Part shown: positions 54,244-62,469 of the stretch, piece after piece
Layout: the number at the start of each line of letters is the position of its first letter
Position numbering within the stretch: position 1 is the first letter of the stretch
Assembly: GCA_913778085.1 (NCBI GenBank)
Contig: CAJYXJ010000055.1
Location: 1-64,000 of the forward strand
From: an uncultured Chryseobacterium sp.
Lineage (GTDB): Bacteria > Bacteroidota > Bacteroidia > Flavobacteriales > Weeksellaceae
Direction of reading: 5' to 3'
Length of the DNA: 64,000 bases
Notes under the pieces: model-generated
Seen by the model: the letters and a program-made list of their open reading frames with translations, nothing else
What the model was told of the DNA's origin: nothing
Databases searched by the model: none
Program-made: the position numbers and the translations under genes

Positions 54244-54678
54244 TTATTTAATATCCAGTAATTCCACTTCAAAAACCAATGTGGAGTTCGGGCCGATTTC
54301 CTTGCTGATCTGCTGATCGCCATAGGCGAGATGCGGCGGGATAATCAGTCTCCACTTGCTTCCTACCGGCATCAGCTGAAGGGCTTCCGTCCATCCCTTG
54401 ATTACTTTATTTAAAGGAAACGAAGCCGGCGTCCCTCTTTTCACGGAGCTGTCGAATACTTTTCCGGTAATGGTAGTTCCGTGGTAGTGGCATTTTACTG
54501 TAGATCTGGGTCCCGGTTTCGGCCCGTCGCCTTCGGTGATGATTTCATACTGCAATCCGCTTGGCAGTTCCACAACACTTTCTCTCTTGCCATATTCTGC
54601 CATATATTCCTGGCCGTCTTTCAGGTTTTTCTCGGCCTGCTCTTTTTTACGTTTGAATAACATATCTGCTACGCCCAT
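54244..54678 (-). CDS. FKBP-type peptidyl-prolyl cis-trans isomerase
   Basis: This 144-aa protein contains an FKBP domain (about residues 45-144) with GPKPGPRSTVKCHYHGTTITG, GKVFDSSVKRGTPASFPL, VIKGWTEALQLMPVGSKW and LAYGDQQISKEIGPNSTLVFEVELLDI. The active-site Tyr (CHYHG), Asp (FDSS), Trp (KGWTEAL) and LAYG Tyr are conserved, so it should be active. No signal peptide is present, so it probably acts in the cytoplasm. Confidence 0.95.
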   Translation of the reverse strand: MGVADMLFKRKKEQAEKNLKDGQEYMAEYGKRESVVELPSGLQYEIITEGDGPKPGPRSTVKCHYHGTTITGKVFDSSVKRGTPASFPLNKVIKGWTEALQLMPVGSKWRLIIPPHLAYGDQQISKEIGPNSTLVFEVELLDIK

Positions 54679-54900
54679 AATTATTTTTTTACAAAGATAG
54701 TGTTTTACGGCGCGAAGATAGAAAACGGATGACAGAAGTTTTTATTCATTGCCGATATAAAATATGTTTTATTTTTTTCTTCGATTTTTAATCAGCTGAC
54801 AATCAAATCACAAATTTCCTGCGCGGAAAGTTCAGATATGCTTAATACTGTATTAACACGTTTGCGGAAAGTTGGCGTTATAATTGGACTTAAAAACTAA

Positions 54901-55902
54901 ATGCCAAGTCCATTAAGATATAATAAAAGATTTGATAAGCTGACTGATGAGGAACAGGAACTCCTTGAAATCAACAAAAAAAGCATTGCCGATTTTGTAG
55001 AGCAGTCATCTTCCGTAAGTGACGTCAGTTATGCAACCCGGAATGCTCATGCCAAAACCTATGCTGTTGCCAAAGGCAGATTCATTATTGCAGATGATCT
55101 TCCTGACTATTTACAACCGTTTTTCGATAAGAATCAGTATGATCTCATCCTACGCTTCTCTAATGCCCATCCCAAAATCATCAGGGGTAAAAGAGACATT
55201 CCGGCTTACGGATTCGCCGTAAAGATTAAAGATGAAAACGGGGTGCTGCTGGCAAATTATCCATTGGTAAATTTCCCTTTATTTCCAATCAGTTCCGTCA
55301 GTACCTTTCTGAGACTGTTTACTTCGGTAAACCGTTTTTTCATCAAGAAATGGAGTTCCTTTTCTTTAATGACGCAGGTAATTAAGGTCATTCCTTCAAC
55401 ATTTACAGCGTCGTTTGTAAAAAACATTTTTAAACTCTGGAGAAAGCGGAATGATTTTTTCCTTTCTTTCGACTATCATTCGGTAGGTGTATACCGCCTG
55501 GGCGATTATATGATGAAAATTAGGCTGAAGCCACAATCCGTCCCTAAAAATTTCGGAAAACGGCTGAAAGTAAAAGATGCTCTGGAAAGCTACCTGAATA
55601 CGAATGCTTTTACCGCTGATGTAATGGTTCAGCTTTGCTACGATCTGAAAGATCAGCCGGTCAACCAACTGAATGTAGAATGGAAAAATTCCCCTTTCAT
55701 CAAAATCGGAGAAATAAAAATCAATCAGAATAACCTTCTTGATCCGTATGCATGCGAAAACGAAATGCTTTCTTTCAACCCTTTTGAGAGCAAAATATTC
55801 TTCCAGCCGGTCGGAAAATTACAGAAACTCCGTGAAGATGCCTATAAAGTTTCCATGCAGACGAGACTGAAAATCAATAAACTGTTGAAATATAACAAGT
55901 GA
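54901..55902 (+). CDS. Catalase-family heme protein (short form)
   Basis: This 333-aa protein has the N-terminal part of a catalase core: the distal His50 (ATRNAHAKTYAVAKGRF), RFSNAHPK and RDIPAYGFAVKIKDENG. It then diverges, and lacks a clear proximal Tyr. Short catalase-like proteins occur alone or as coupled heme peroxidases. The stop codon overlaps a GTGAATGGTCAATT repeat. It is transcribed away from the FKBP gene. Confidence 0.8.
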   Translation: MPSPLRYNKRFDKLTDEEQELLEINKKSIADFVEQSSSVSDVSYATRNAHAKTYAVAKGRFIIADDLPDYLQPFFDKNQYDLILRFSNAHPKIIRGKRDIPAYGFAVKIKDENGVLLANYPLVNFPLFPISSVSTFLRLFTSVNRFFIKKWSSFSLMTQVIKVIPSTFTASFVKNIFKLWRKRNDFFLSFDYHSVGVYRLGDYMMKIRLKPQSVPKNFGKRLKVKDALESYLNTNAFTADVMVQLCYDLKDQPVNQLNVEWKNSPFIKIGEIKINQNNLLDPYACENEMLSFNPFESKIFFQPVGKLQKLREDAYKVSMQTRLKINKLLKYNK

Positions 55903-55985
55903 ATGGTCAATTTTGCTCCGCAAGTGAATGATCAATCAAAAACTGATATGAAATTGACAAGCAAAGCGAATTAATCCGCAGGAAT
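55899..55985. repeat. Copies of a short dispersed repeat
   Basis: GTGAATGGTCAATT overlaps the stop codon of the catalase-like gene. The following 70 bp contain related GAATGATCAAT, GAAATTGACAAG and AATTCACCCATTC segments. The same 14-mer is at 45469, in the inverted repeat. Confidence 0.6.
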
Positions 55986-56010
55986 TCACCCATTCATTAT
56001 TCATTATAAA

Positions 56011-56042
56011 AAAGGCCTTACGTATTGTAAAGCCTTTATTTT
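56011..56042. terminator. Bidirectional terminator between catalase-like and terC genes
   Basis: AAAGGC-C-TTAC and GTAA-A-GCCTTT form a stem with one mismatch around GTATT, with T tracts on both sides. Confidence 0.75.
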
Positions 56043-56057
56043 TAATAGTAAACCGGA

Positions 56058-57107
56058 TCAATCTTCGAGTTTTCCCTTTTCTTCTTTTTCTTCCTCTTTA
56101 TCGGGAAAAATCAGTGACAGGATTACCGAGATCACCAGAACCCCGCCTACGATCCCCAAGGATACCGGGGATGGAATATGGATCCATGGCGCGATCAGCA
56201 TTTTTACCCCGATGAACGTCAGGATGACAGCCAGACCGTAAGGCAGCTTGCTGAACATATGAATAAAATTCGCCAACAAGAAATACAGGGATCGTAATCC
56301 TAAAATCGCAAAAATATTCGACGTATACAAGATGAACGGATCATTGGAGATGGCAAAGATCGCCGGAATAGAATCCACTGCGAAAAGCACATCGGTGAAT
56401 TCGATAACTGCTACCACCACCAAAAGCGGGGTGGCCATTTTTATTCCGTTCTGAACGGTGAAGAATTTATCGCCGACATAATTGTCGGAAACTTTCCAGA
56501 ATCTTTTGATCAATCGTGCTCCTGCGGTATTGCTGTAGTCTTCGTCTTCGTCATCGTCACCGCCGCCCCAGGATTTGATTCCCGCGTACACCAGAAAGAA
56601 ACCGAACAGAGCCATCACAATGTTGATTTTTACAGGATGCCCGAATATATTCATTTCCGGCAGGTAAGTAAGATCAATCAGACCGACTCCTGCAAAAATG
56701 AAAATCGCCCTGAAGATCAATGCCCCGATAATCCCCCAGAACAGCACTTTATGGTGCAGATACTTCGGAACCTTAAAGAATCCGAACACCAGGATGAAGA
56801 CAAAGAGATTGTCTACCGAAAGCGCCTTTTCAATCCAATAGGCTGCCTGATATTCTGTAAATTTTGTTATAGCAATTTCATGGCTGCCAGGCCCCAGATC
56901 CGAGTTATATACCCAGTAAACAACACCGGAAAAGACCATGGACAGCGAGATCCATACAATTGACCAGATTGTGGCCTCTTTGGAAGAAACCTCATGACTC
57001 TTTTTGTTGAAAACCCCTAAATCAAGGAGCAACATGATAACTACCGTTACCGCAAATCCCCAAACCAGACCGGGATGAAGATCTAAAATACTCGTATTTT
57101 GTCCCAC
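56058..57107 (-). CDS. TerC/Alx-family membrane protein
   Basis: This 349-aa integral membrane protein has about seven to nine helices. Signature acidic patches are YWIEKALSVDNLFVF and VIEFTDVLFAVDSIPAIF, thought to bind or move metal ions (manganese in Alx-type relatives). A long acidic loop (GGGDDDEDEDYSN, about 195-210) and an acidic C-terminal tail flank the second half. Start is GTG. A plausible in-frame ATG is not available upstream. It is the last gene of the Ter/Tel unit, 155 bp after TerD. Confidence 0.92.
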   Translation of the reverse strand: MGQNTSILDLHPGLVWGFAVTVVIMLLLDLGVFNKKSHEVSSKEATIWSIVWISLSMVFSGVVYWVYNSDLGPGSHEIAITKFTEYQAAYWIEKALSVDNLFVFILVFGFFKVPKYLHHKVLFWGIIGALIFRAIFIFAGVGLIDLTYLPEMNIFGHPVKINIVMALFGFFLVYAGIKSWGGGDDDEDEDYSNTAGARLIKRFWKVSDNYVGDKFFTVQNGIKMATPLLVVVAVIEFTDVLFAVDSIPAIFAISNDPFILYTSNIFAILGLRSLYFLLANFIHMFSKLPYGLAVILTFIGVKMLIAPWIHIPSPVSLGIVGGVLVISVILSLIFPDKEEEKEEKGKLED

Positions 57108-57226
57108 TTTTTACTCTATGTTGTTATATGATAAAAGCAATAGCTGTACAGGATACAGATATTGCTATTGATTGATAGACCGATTTAAACTTTGGCTAAA
57201 GCCTTATTGAAAATCATCCTATACAA

Positions 57227-57244
57227 ACGGGCTAAAGCCCGTTC
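57227..57244. repeat. REP-type palindrome between terD and terC
   Basis: AACGGGCTAAAGCCCGTT is a perfect palindrome, preceded at 57192-57202 by a related GGCTAAAGCC. Such AAAGCCC palindromes look like repetitive extragenic elements. It may also affect expression of terC relative to the rest of the unit. Confidence 0.6.
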
Positions 57245-57262
57245 CTATCGATTCTGCCTATT

Positions 57263-57874
57263 CTATAAATATTTTTGCTTTACCGTTTCTATCGTTTCCT
57301 GCAGTTTTCTATCAGCGGTCGGATCTCCGATGGCGTTGAATTTCCATTCGCCGTTTCTTCTATAAAAAACGCCCATCACCATGGCAACATGGCCTTTGAA
57401 AGAAGCGTCGTTCGCGATGTCATATTTAGCGAAAACCTCTCTTACATTGGTTGGCGTTCCTTCATAAATCCTGATGGAAGCAAAAGGAATCGTCCCGAAA
57501 TCCTGGCCTTTGTAGCTATTCAGCACCAGGGCCACATGTTCTACGTTAGAATCCAGATTGCTGAAATCTACAGTGATTACTTCGTTATCCAGTCCGTCGT
57601 TTCCGTTTACGTCACCGGTTAAATCGTCCCCGCTGTGTCTTACGGCACCATTCTTAGACTTCAGGTTTCCGAAATAAATGATTTCTGTAGCATTTTTGTT
57701 AGCGTCATATAAAATACAGCTTCCGTCCAGGTCTACCGCCTCTCTGGTGATGCCTCCGAAAAATCCTTTTTTCTCAATTGCTCCCCAGTTGATTCCCACA
57801 CAGGCCTGAGAAAGCTGGGTTCCGTTTTCCTTGGTAAGGTTTATTCTCTGACCTTTTTGTAAGTTAATAGCCAT
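57263..57874 (-). CDS. TerD-family protein, distal copy
   Basis: This 203-aa protein has the TerD beta-sandwich with calcium-binding acidic stretches: GITREAVDLDGSCILYD (residues 43-60), DDLTGDVNGNDGLDNEVITVDF, and EHVALVLNSYKGQDF. It has the N-terminal NLQKGQRINLTKEN that is shared with the second copy. A C-terminal extension (FKGHVAMVMGVFYRRNGEWKFNAIG) is typical. TerD proteins are linked to tellurite, phage and colicin resistance and to membrane-associated stress complexes. Confidence 0.95.
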   Translation of the reverse strand: MAINLQKGQRINLTKENGTQLSQACVGINWGAIEKKGFFGGITREAVDLDGSCILYDANKNATEIIYFGNLKSKNGAVRHSGDDLTGDVNGNDGLDNEVITVDFSNLDSNVEHVALVLNSYKGQDFGTIPFASIRIYEGTPTNVREVFAKYDIANDASFKGHVAMVMGVFYRRNGEWKFNAIGDPTADRKLQETIETVKQKYL

Positions 57875-57930
57875 CTTTTTATGTTTAGTTTGTTAATTTG
57901 TTTTTTGCAAAGCATCAATATGATCTTCGC

Positions 57931-58857
57931 TTAGTTGTTATTTAAATTTAAATTCAGCATCGCACGGAGAATATTCGTTTCTTCGTTAATGTCGAACATT
58001 TTACTCATAATATCGGTATTTTCCAGATTTTTAATATAATCTTTCAGCACACCGGTTACCTGTTCGGGCAATACTTTTTTCCGTTCATTCATCGCTTCTT
58101 CAAGCTGCTCGTTTTTCCTTCTGAGCTGATAGACGATGGTTCCCCGGTTCGATTCATTGGGCGAAGTATCAAGTTTTTCCAGCTTTTTAGGCTCGAGCAG
58201 ATACATTTTCCGGCCTTCGACATCAAAGATAAAATAATCTTCAGACTGGAAAATTTTAAAAAGCTCATACTCGTTACCTGAAATCGCATAACCACAGACA
58301 AAACGGACTTTAAAATTCTGAATATTCAGCCGTCCCAGCAACTTTCTTTCGATCCGGTACTCCTGATACTGATAGGCCGGAAAGTTCCCGGATTTCAGCA
58401 GTTCTTCGTCAACATCCGGTCGGTAGAATTCAGCCGCATACTTTTTATGAAAATCCAGTATATGATCCCAGTTCAGCCGGAATTTATCTTCCGTAAGATC
58501 AGTGTACAGGTTTTTCAGCTGACTGGAAAAAGTACCGCTGTACATTTTCCGATCGGTCTCGAAACCGTCTGCCCGTTTTTCCTCAAATCCGGAGATGTAT
58601 TTGCTGTTGACCTCCATCTCGTTGATCACCGCCAGCATATCATTTTCCTTCTGCCTTTTGATCTTCGTGAGAAGCTCGATCAGGCTGTCGGTAAACTGCA
58701 GGTGAAAAAGTTCAAGCTTGCTGTAATCCAGCCCTTTGTTTTCCTGAAAAAGGTTGTGGATAATATCCGTCTTGATGTAGATGGAAATGATATCGACATT
58801 TTCAAAAAAATTCGCGAGAAGTTTAAGTTTCGTTAATCTTCTCTTGCTTTGGGACAT
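57931..58857 (-). CDS. Unrecognised Ter-cluster protein
   Basis: This 308-aa protein is not a family I recognise. It is mostly helical and charged: MSQSKRRLTKLKLLANFFEN at the N-terminus, LELFHLQFTDSLIELLTKI, and a Tyr-rich central region. A short Cys-containing beta segment (VRFVCGYAISG) precedes a coiled C-terminal segment (YQLRRKNEQLEEAMNERKKV). It has no signal peptide. A GTG 24 bp upstream is an alternative start. Being between telA and terD in a tight operon indicates a role in the same system. Confidence 0.75.
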   Translation of the reverse strand: MSQSKRRLTKLKLLANFFENVDIISIYIKTDIIHNLFQENKGLDYSKLELFHLQFTDSLIELLTKIKRQKENDMLAVINEMEVNSKYISGFEEKRADGFETDRKMYSGTFSSQLKNLYTDLTEDKFRLNWDHILDFHKKYAAEFYRPDVDEELLKSGNFPAYQYQEYRIERKLLGRLNIQNFKVRFVCGYAISGNEYELFKIFQSEDYFIFDVEGRKMYLLEPKKLEKLDTSPNESNRGTIVYQLRRKNEQLEEAMNERKKVLPEQVTGVLKDYIKNLENTDIMSKMFDINEETNILRAMLNLNLNNN

Positions 58858-58894
58858 GATATTTACGGCATCTTCATTCACTTTGCTGCTGCGG

Positions 58895-60067
58895 TTATCC
58901 TCTTACGTTGGCTTTCAGTTCGTGTTCCAGAGTCATCAGATCCTGATCCAGCTTTCTTCGTCCTTCGGCACCCTGCTTCTGGATCTGTTTTACTTCGTTC
59001 AGCGTATTGATCAGTTTTGAAGTTGTTTCCCTTAAAACGTCTACTGAAACGATGGTCTGTTCGTTGGCTCGTGCTACGTTCACGGAATTCTGCCCCAGAC
59101 GCTCAGCGTTTTTCCTAAGAATATCTTCGGTGGTTGCTGAAACCTTCTGCTGGATTTCAATACTCTGCTGCTGCCTGTACATTGCCACAGCCAGTGAAAG
59201 CTGATTTTTCCATAGCGGCAGTGTGGTCGTCAGGATCGTCTGTGCTTTTTCGGCAATCGAAACGTTGTTGTTCTGAACCAATCGGATCTGCGGAAGCGAC
59301 TGCATCATGATCAGGCGAACCACTTTCAGGTCGGCCAGTCTACGGTCCAGTCTTGCAATGAAATCCCTTTTGTCGGCAATCTGGTAATCCTGGAATTCCT
59401 GCGTATTGGCTTCCATGTGGGCAAGTTCGGCACCGGCCTTTTCGATCCTCAGGTTTCCGATAATCACAAGTTCCTCAATCTGTTTGATGGCGTTCACATT
59501 GCTATCGAAAATGGTCTGCAGAACGGCATTATCCTTCGTGGAAGTAATGATTCCTGCGTTTACTTTATAGGCAATCTGATCGATGTTGTTGATGATCTTA
59601 TCATATTTGGCAAATAAATTCTCAATCTGCGTCATCACACTTTTCATGAAAGGCAGTTTGCTTAAGAAGCTCTTGAATTTATTCTGATTCAATTCTTCAA
59701 CATCCACATAGTTCAGCTCGACCAATAGATTATTGATCAGCTCTCCCACTTCCCCGGAATTGGATCTCCTTACGTTTCCTAAGAAACTGTCGCTCTGGTT
59801 GGAAAGCGTTCTCTGAAGATCCGCCCCGAAGTTCACGATCGATCCAGGATTGGTTTCATCGATGGAATCGGCCAGGGCTTCATATTTCTGACGTTCTTCC
59901 GATTGCAGCTGGGTAAGGTTTACGTTTCCGTCACGGTCTACCAGAGGAGCCGGCGGCGTACTCGGTGTTGCCATACCTGGCGGCGGTGCCATCGGCGTCG
60001 GTTCGAAGGTTTTTAAGGGCTCGATGGATCCAAGAGGATCGATAGGTTGATTTTCCTGATTGTCCAT
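58895..60067 (-). CDS. telA: Toxic anion resistance protein, TelA family
   Basis: This 390-aa protein has a Pro-rich N-terminus (PLGSIEPLKTFEPTP, then MAPPPGMATPSTPPAP) and then the all-helical TelA domain, with long coiled segments (YKQQQSIEIQQKVSATTEDIL-like region), and KLINTLNEVKQIQKQGAEGR close to the C-terminus. TelA belongs to the tellurite resistance set and is thought to associate with TerD. It begins 6 bp after the TerD stop codon. An upstream TTG overlapping that stop is less likely. Confidence 0.93.
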   Translation of the reverse strand: MDNQENQPIDPLGSIEPLKTFEPTPMAPPPGMATPSTPPAPLVDRDGNVNLTQLQSEERQKYEALADSIDETNPGSIVNFGADLQRTLSNQSDSFLGNVRRSNSGEVGELINNLLVELNYVDVEELNQNKFKSFLSKLPFMKSVMTQIENLFAKYDKIINNIDQIAYKVNAGIITSTKDNAVLQTIFDSNVNAIKQIEELVIIGNLRIEKAGAELAHMEANTQEFQDYQIADKRDFIARLDRRLADLKVVRLIMMQSLPQIRLVQNNNVSIAEKAQTILTTTLPLWKNQLSLAVAMYRQQQSIEIQQKVSATTEDILRKNAERLGQNSVNVARANEQTIVSVDVLRETTSKLINTLNEVKQIQKQGAEGRRKLDQDLMTLEHELKANVRG

Positions 60068-60073
60068 GGTCAA

Positions 60074-60628
60074 TTATTGATAGATTGCTACAAATTTTTC
60101 AAGGCCTTCCCTTTGTCCGGAACCTACAGCTTCAAACTTCCACTCTCCGTTTCTGTTGTAAATCCTTCCGAATTCCACTGCGGTTTCGATGGAGAAGTCT
60201 TCATCCAGTTCGTATTTAAGAATTTCTTCGTTGGTATCGGTATTGAAAATTCTGATGAATGAGTTTCTTACCTGTCCGAAGTTCTGTCTTCTTGCATCGG
60301 CCTCGTGAATCGTTACTACTACGGTAATCTCTTTTACGGCAGGATCAATTTTAGTTAAATCGATTTTAATCTGCTCATCATCCCCGTTTCCATCTCCTGT
60401 CAGGTTATCCCCAGAGTGGATCACGGCTTTATCCGGAGATTCCAGGTTGTTGTAAAAGATAAAGTGGTTATCGGAAACGAGCTTCTTGTTTTCGCCCAAT
60501 AAAAATAAGGAAGCATCAAGATCAAAAGCCGTTCCCGTCGATGTATTATTGGTATCCCATCCTAAACCTACGGTGAATTTCGGTGCATTTATATTTTCTC
60601 TCTGTCCTTTCTGTAAGTTAATAGCCAT
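60074..60628 (-). CDS. terD: TerD-family protein, proximal copy
   Basis: This 184-aa protein contains the TerD beta-sandwich with calcium-binding segments GTAFDLDASLFLLG and DNLTGDGNGDDEQIKIDL. It shares the N-terminal MAINLQKGQR with the distal copy and ends FEAVGSGQREGLEKFVAIY. It overlaps the PRTase-like gene by 11 bp, and the TelA gene starts right after it. The two TerD copies likely form hetero- or homo-oligomers at the membrane. Confidence 0.95.
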   Translation of the reverse strand: MAINLQKGQRENINAPKFTVGLGWDTNNTSTGTAFDLDASLFLLGENKKLVSDNHFIFYNNLESPDKAVIHSGDNLTGDGNGDDEQIKIDLTKIDPAVKEITVVVTIHEADARRQNFGQVRNSFIRIFNTDTNEEILKYELDEDFSIETAVEFGRIYNRNGEWKFEAVGSGQREGLEKFVAIYQ

Positions 60629-61442
60629 AATATAATTCGGTTTGTGTTAAAGTGTTTATGTTGTTTTCGTATTCTTTTATTAAATGATAATTGTTGCTGA
60701 TGGCCAGCTCCAGGAGCTGATCCATCTGCTCTTTCTTTACTTTAGACGTAAGATACTCAAAATTACCTGAATCCAGGCCTAAAATATATTTTACGATCCT
60801 TGTATTGAACTGAAAGCTTGGTTTTTCCATAACTTCCGTGATATGCTGAACATTTTTCACCGCATAATAATTGAAATAGTTTTCAATTTTGGGATCGAGT
60901 TCAAAATTCATCAGCTCTGCATAATACATGAATAAAAAATCGGCTTCCACCTGGTATTCATCGAGAATTTTGTTCACGGTAAACTCATGGCTTCCGGTAA
61001 TTTTAATATCATCAATAAAAATACAAAGTTTTCCCCGAAGAAAATCCTTATCCAGGTAATAAGTATCGTTGGCAATTAAATTTTTACGGTCTTCGAAGCT
61101 CAGGTTCCCGTAATCTGTCGTATAAGTGTGGTTCCTGTTGATTTTTGAGAGAATGCTCGATCTTTTCCCTTTCTGAAACAGATAGAAATCCAGATGCTTC
61201 TTAAAGTAAAAGCAGAGGAAATTGGAAGCGGTGGGAATGGCCATGTAAGGGCTCGGCAGCACCACGATCTCTTTATCGGTATTTAAAACTGATTCATTTT
61301 CAGAAATAAATCCTACAAACAGGTCTTTGGCAAATTTCTCAGCATAGGAGGTATCGCCATATTTAAAAAAGCTGTATTCGCCGGGCGAAAATGTAAATTC
61401 ATCGGCTGAATGAATATGGTGTAAGCTGTATCTTTTGTTCAT
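60618..61442 (-). CDS. Phosphoribosyltransferase-like protein of the Ter cluster
   Basis: This 274-aa protein has the phosphoribosyltransferase PRPP-binding loop: LCIFIDDIKITGSHEFT (about residues 139-155), with the Asp-Asp pair and the KITGSHE turn. Ahead of it are IVVLPSPYMAIPTASNF, and a Tyr/His-rich central part. PRTase-like proteins occur in Ter gene clusters that are proposed to make a nucleoside-like metabolite. Start is 2 bp after the HAD gene stop, so translational coupling is likely. Confidence 0.8.
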   Translation of the reverse strand: MNKRYSLHHIHSADEFTFSPGEYSFFKYGDTSYAEKFAKDLFVGFISENESVLNTDKEIVVLPSPYMAIPTASNFLCFYFKKHLDFYLFQKGKRSSILSKINRNHTYTTDYGNLSFEDRKNLIANDTYYLDKDFLRGKLCIFIDDIKITGSHEFTVNKILDEYQVEADFLFMYYAELMNFELDPKIENYFNYYAVKNVQHITEVMEKPSFQFNTRIVKYILGLDSGNFEYLTSKVKKEQMDQLLELAISNNYHLIKEYENNINTLTQTELYYGY

Positions 61443-61444
61443 CG

Positions 61445-62119
61445 TTATATTTTGTGGGTAATAAGGTGTGCATTGAAGCCGAAATCTTTTGCGCCTTTGT
61501 AGTCGGCTATCGGATTGTCGCCGATGTGGAGAATCTGCTGTAAGTCCAGTTCAGGGTTTTTGATGAGGCTTTTTACCTGCTGAAAGATCTTCGGATCCGG
61601 TTTGGAACAGTTGGTCTCATCGGAATAGATATGGAAATCGATATACTGATCTAGGTTTTCACTAATCAGGAATTTCCTCATGGTTTTCCCTTTGATGAAT
61701 CCTGTATTGCTCAGGATGTTAATGGTTTTCCCCTGATTTTTGATTTCATCAAAAAACCGGTGCAGGTCTTCAAAAATCACTACAGGTCTGTATTCAAGGA
61801 ATAGATCTTCGCTTTTCTGGTAAAACTCGTTCAGCTGATCTTTACGGATTGTTTTTAAATCTATGTCAAGCGCATTTAAAATCAGCAAATAAATTTCAAA
61901 GGTATCTACGTTTCCGCCAATGACTTCATTGATGGTGTTGCACAGGTCATCGTAGTACTTTACAACTTTCGCTACTTCATCAAGCGGCTTATCCACCTCA
62001 AAAAACGAAGCGAACAGCTCCACTCTTTTTGCTTTGAATTCAGGGTGAGATTTTATTAAGGTAAGCCACAGATCAAAAGAAAAATGGGAATGACTGCGGA
62101 TGTCTATATCTGTTTTCAA
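61445..62119 (-). CDS. HAD-family hydrolase of the Ter cluster, first gene
   Basis: This 224-aa protein has HAD motif I as FSFDLWLTLI (nucleophile Asp16), motif II as INILSNTGFI, motif III Lys in SKPDPKIFQ and motif IV GDNPIADYKGA, so a phosphatase is expected. The only in-frame start at the N-terminus is TTG, directly before MKTDIDIRSH as read. It heads the operon of HAD, PRTase, TerD, TelA, unknown, TerD and TerC genes. HAD and PRTase together fit handling of a ribose- or nucleotide-linked compound. Confidence 0.85.
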   Translation of the reverse strand: MKTDIDIRSHSHFSFDLWLTLIKSHPEFKAKRVELFASFFEVDKPLDEVAKVVKYYDDLCNTINEVIGGNVDTFEIYLLILNALDIDLKTIRKDQLNEFYQKSEDLFLEYRPVVIFEDLHRFFDEIKNQGKTINILSNTGFIKGKTMRKFLISENLDQYIDFHIYSDETNCSKPDPKIFQQVKSLIKNPELDLQQILHIGDNPIADYKGAKDFGFNAHLITHKI

Positions 62120-62469
62120 AATGTTACAAGTTAAAATTCATTTAGCTTTTCCTGAAAAAGATCGATGGTTCATGCTTTTTCATCATTAGTTTTAACGAAT
62201 GGTTTCCAATTCTCTCCAAAGATAGAATTTTCTCCCTTATCCTGTTTTTTTTTAAGAATATTTAAGATACTGATGGGGAAGAATTCTGACAAAATGGATA
62301 GAGCTTATCATCAATTACGCAGTATTAATTATTCAAAATATGATAAGTTTAAATGATTATTATCTAAATTTTAGACATTAAGATTAAATAAATCACACGA
62401 ATAATACCACATACGATTAATTTTTATCATTTATTATTTCTATATTTGAATTGTTAAAATAAATAATCT
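62120..62469. promoter_or_regulatory. Divergent regulatory region of the Ter operon and LamG gene
   Basis: The region has no gene above 63 codons. Toward the minus strand a perfect -7 element TATCTTTG (62217-62224) points to the Ter operon, followed by a 14-codon upstream ORF (62142-62186, MMKKHEPSIFFRKS). Toward the plus strand TATATTTG (62441-62448) ends 21 bp before the LamG gene start. Confidence 0.55.
62142..62186 (-). CDS. Possible 14-codon upstream ORF of the Ter operon
   Basis: The ORF MMKKHEPSIFFRKS lies in the predicted leader of the Ter operon mRNA, and its stop codon is 23 bp before the TTG of the HAD gene. It may couple translation or be chance. No structure of an attenuator was found here. 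Confidence 0.25.
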   Translation of the reverse strand: MMKKHEPSIFFRKS

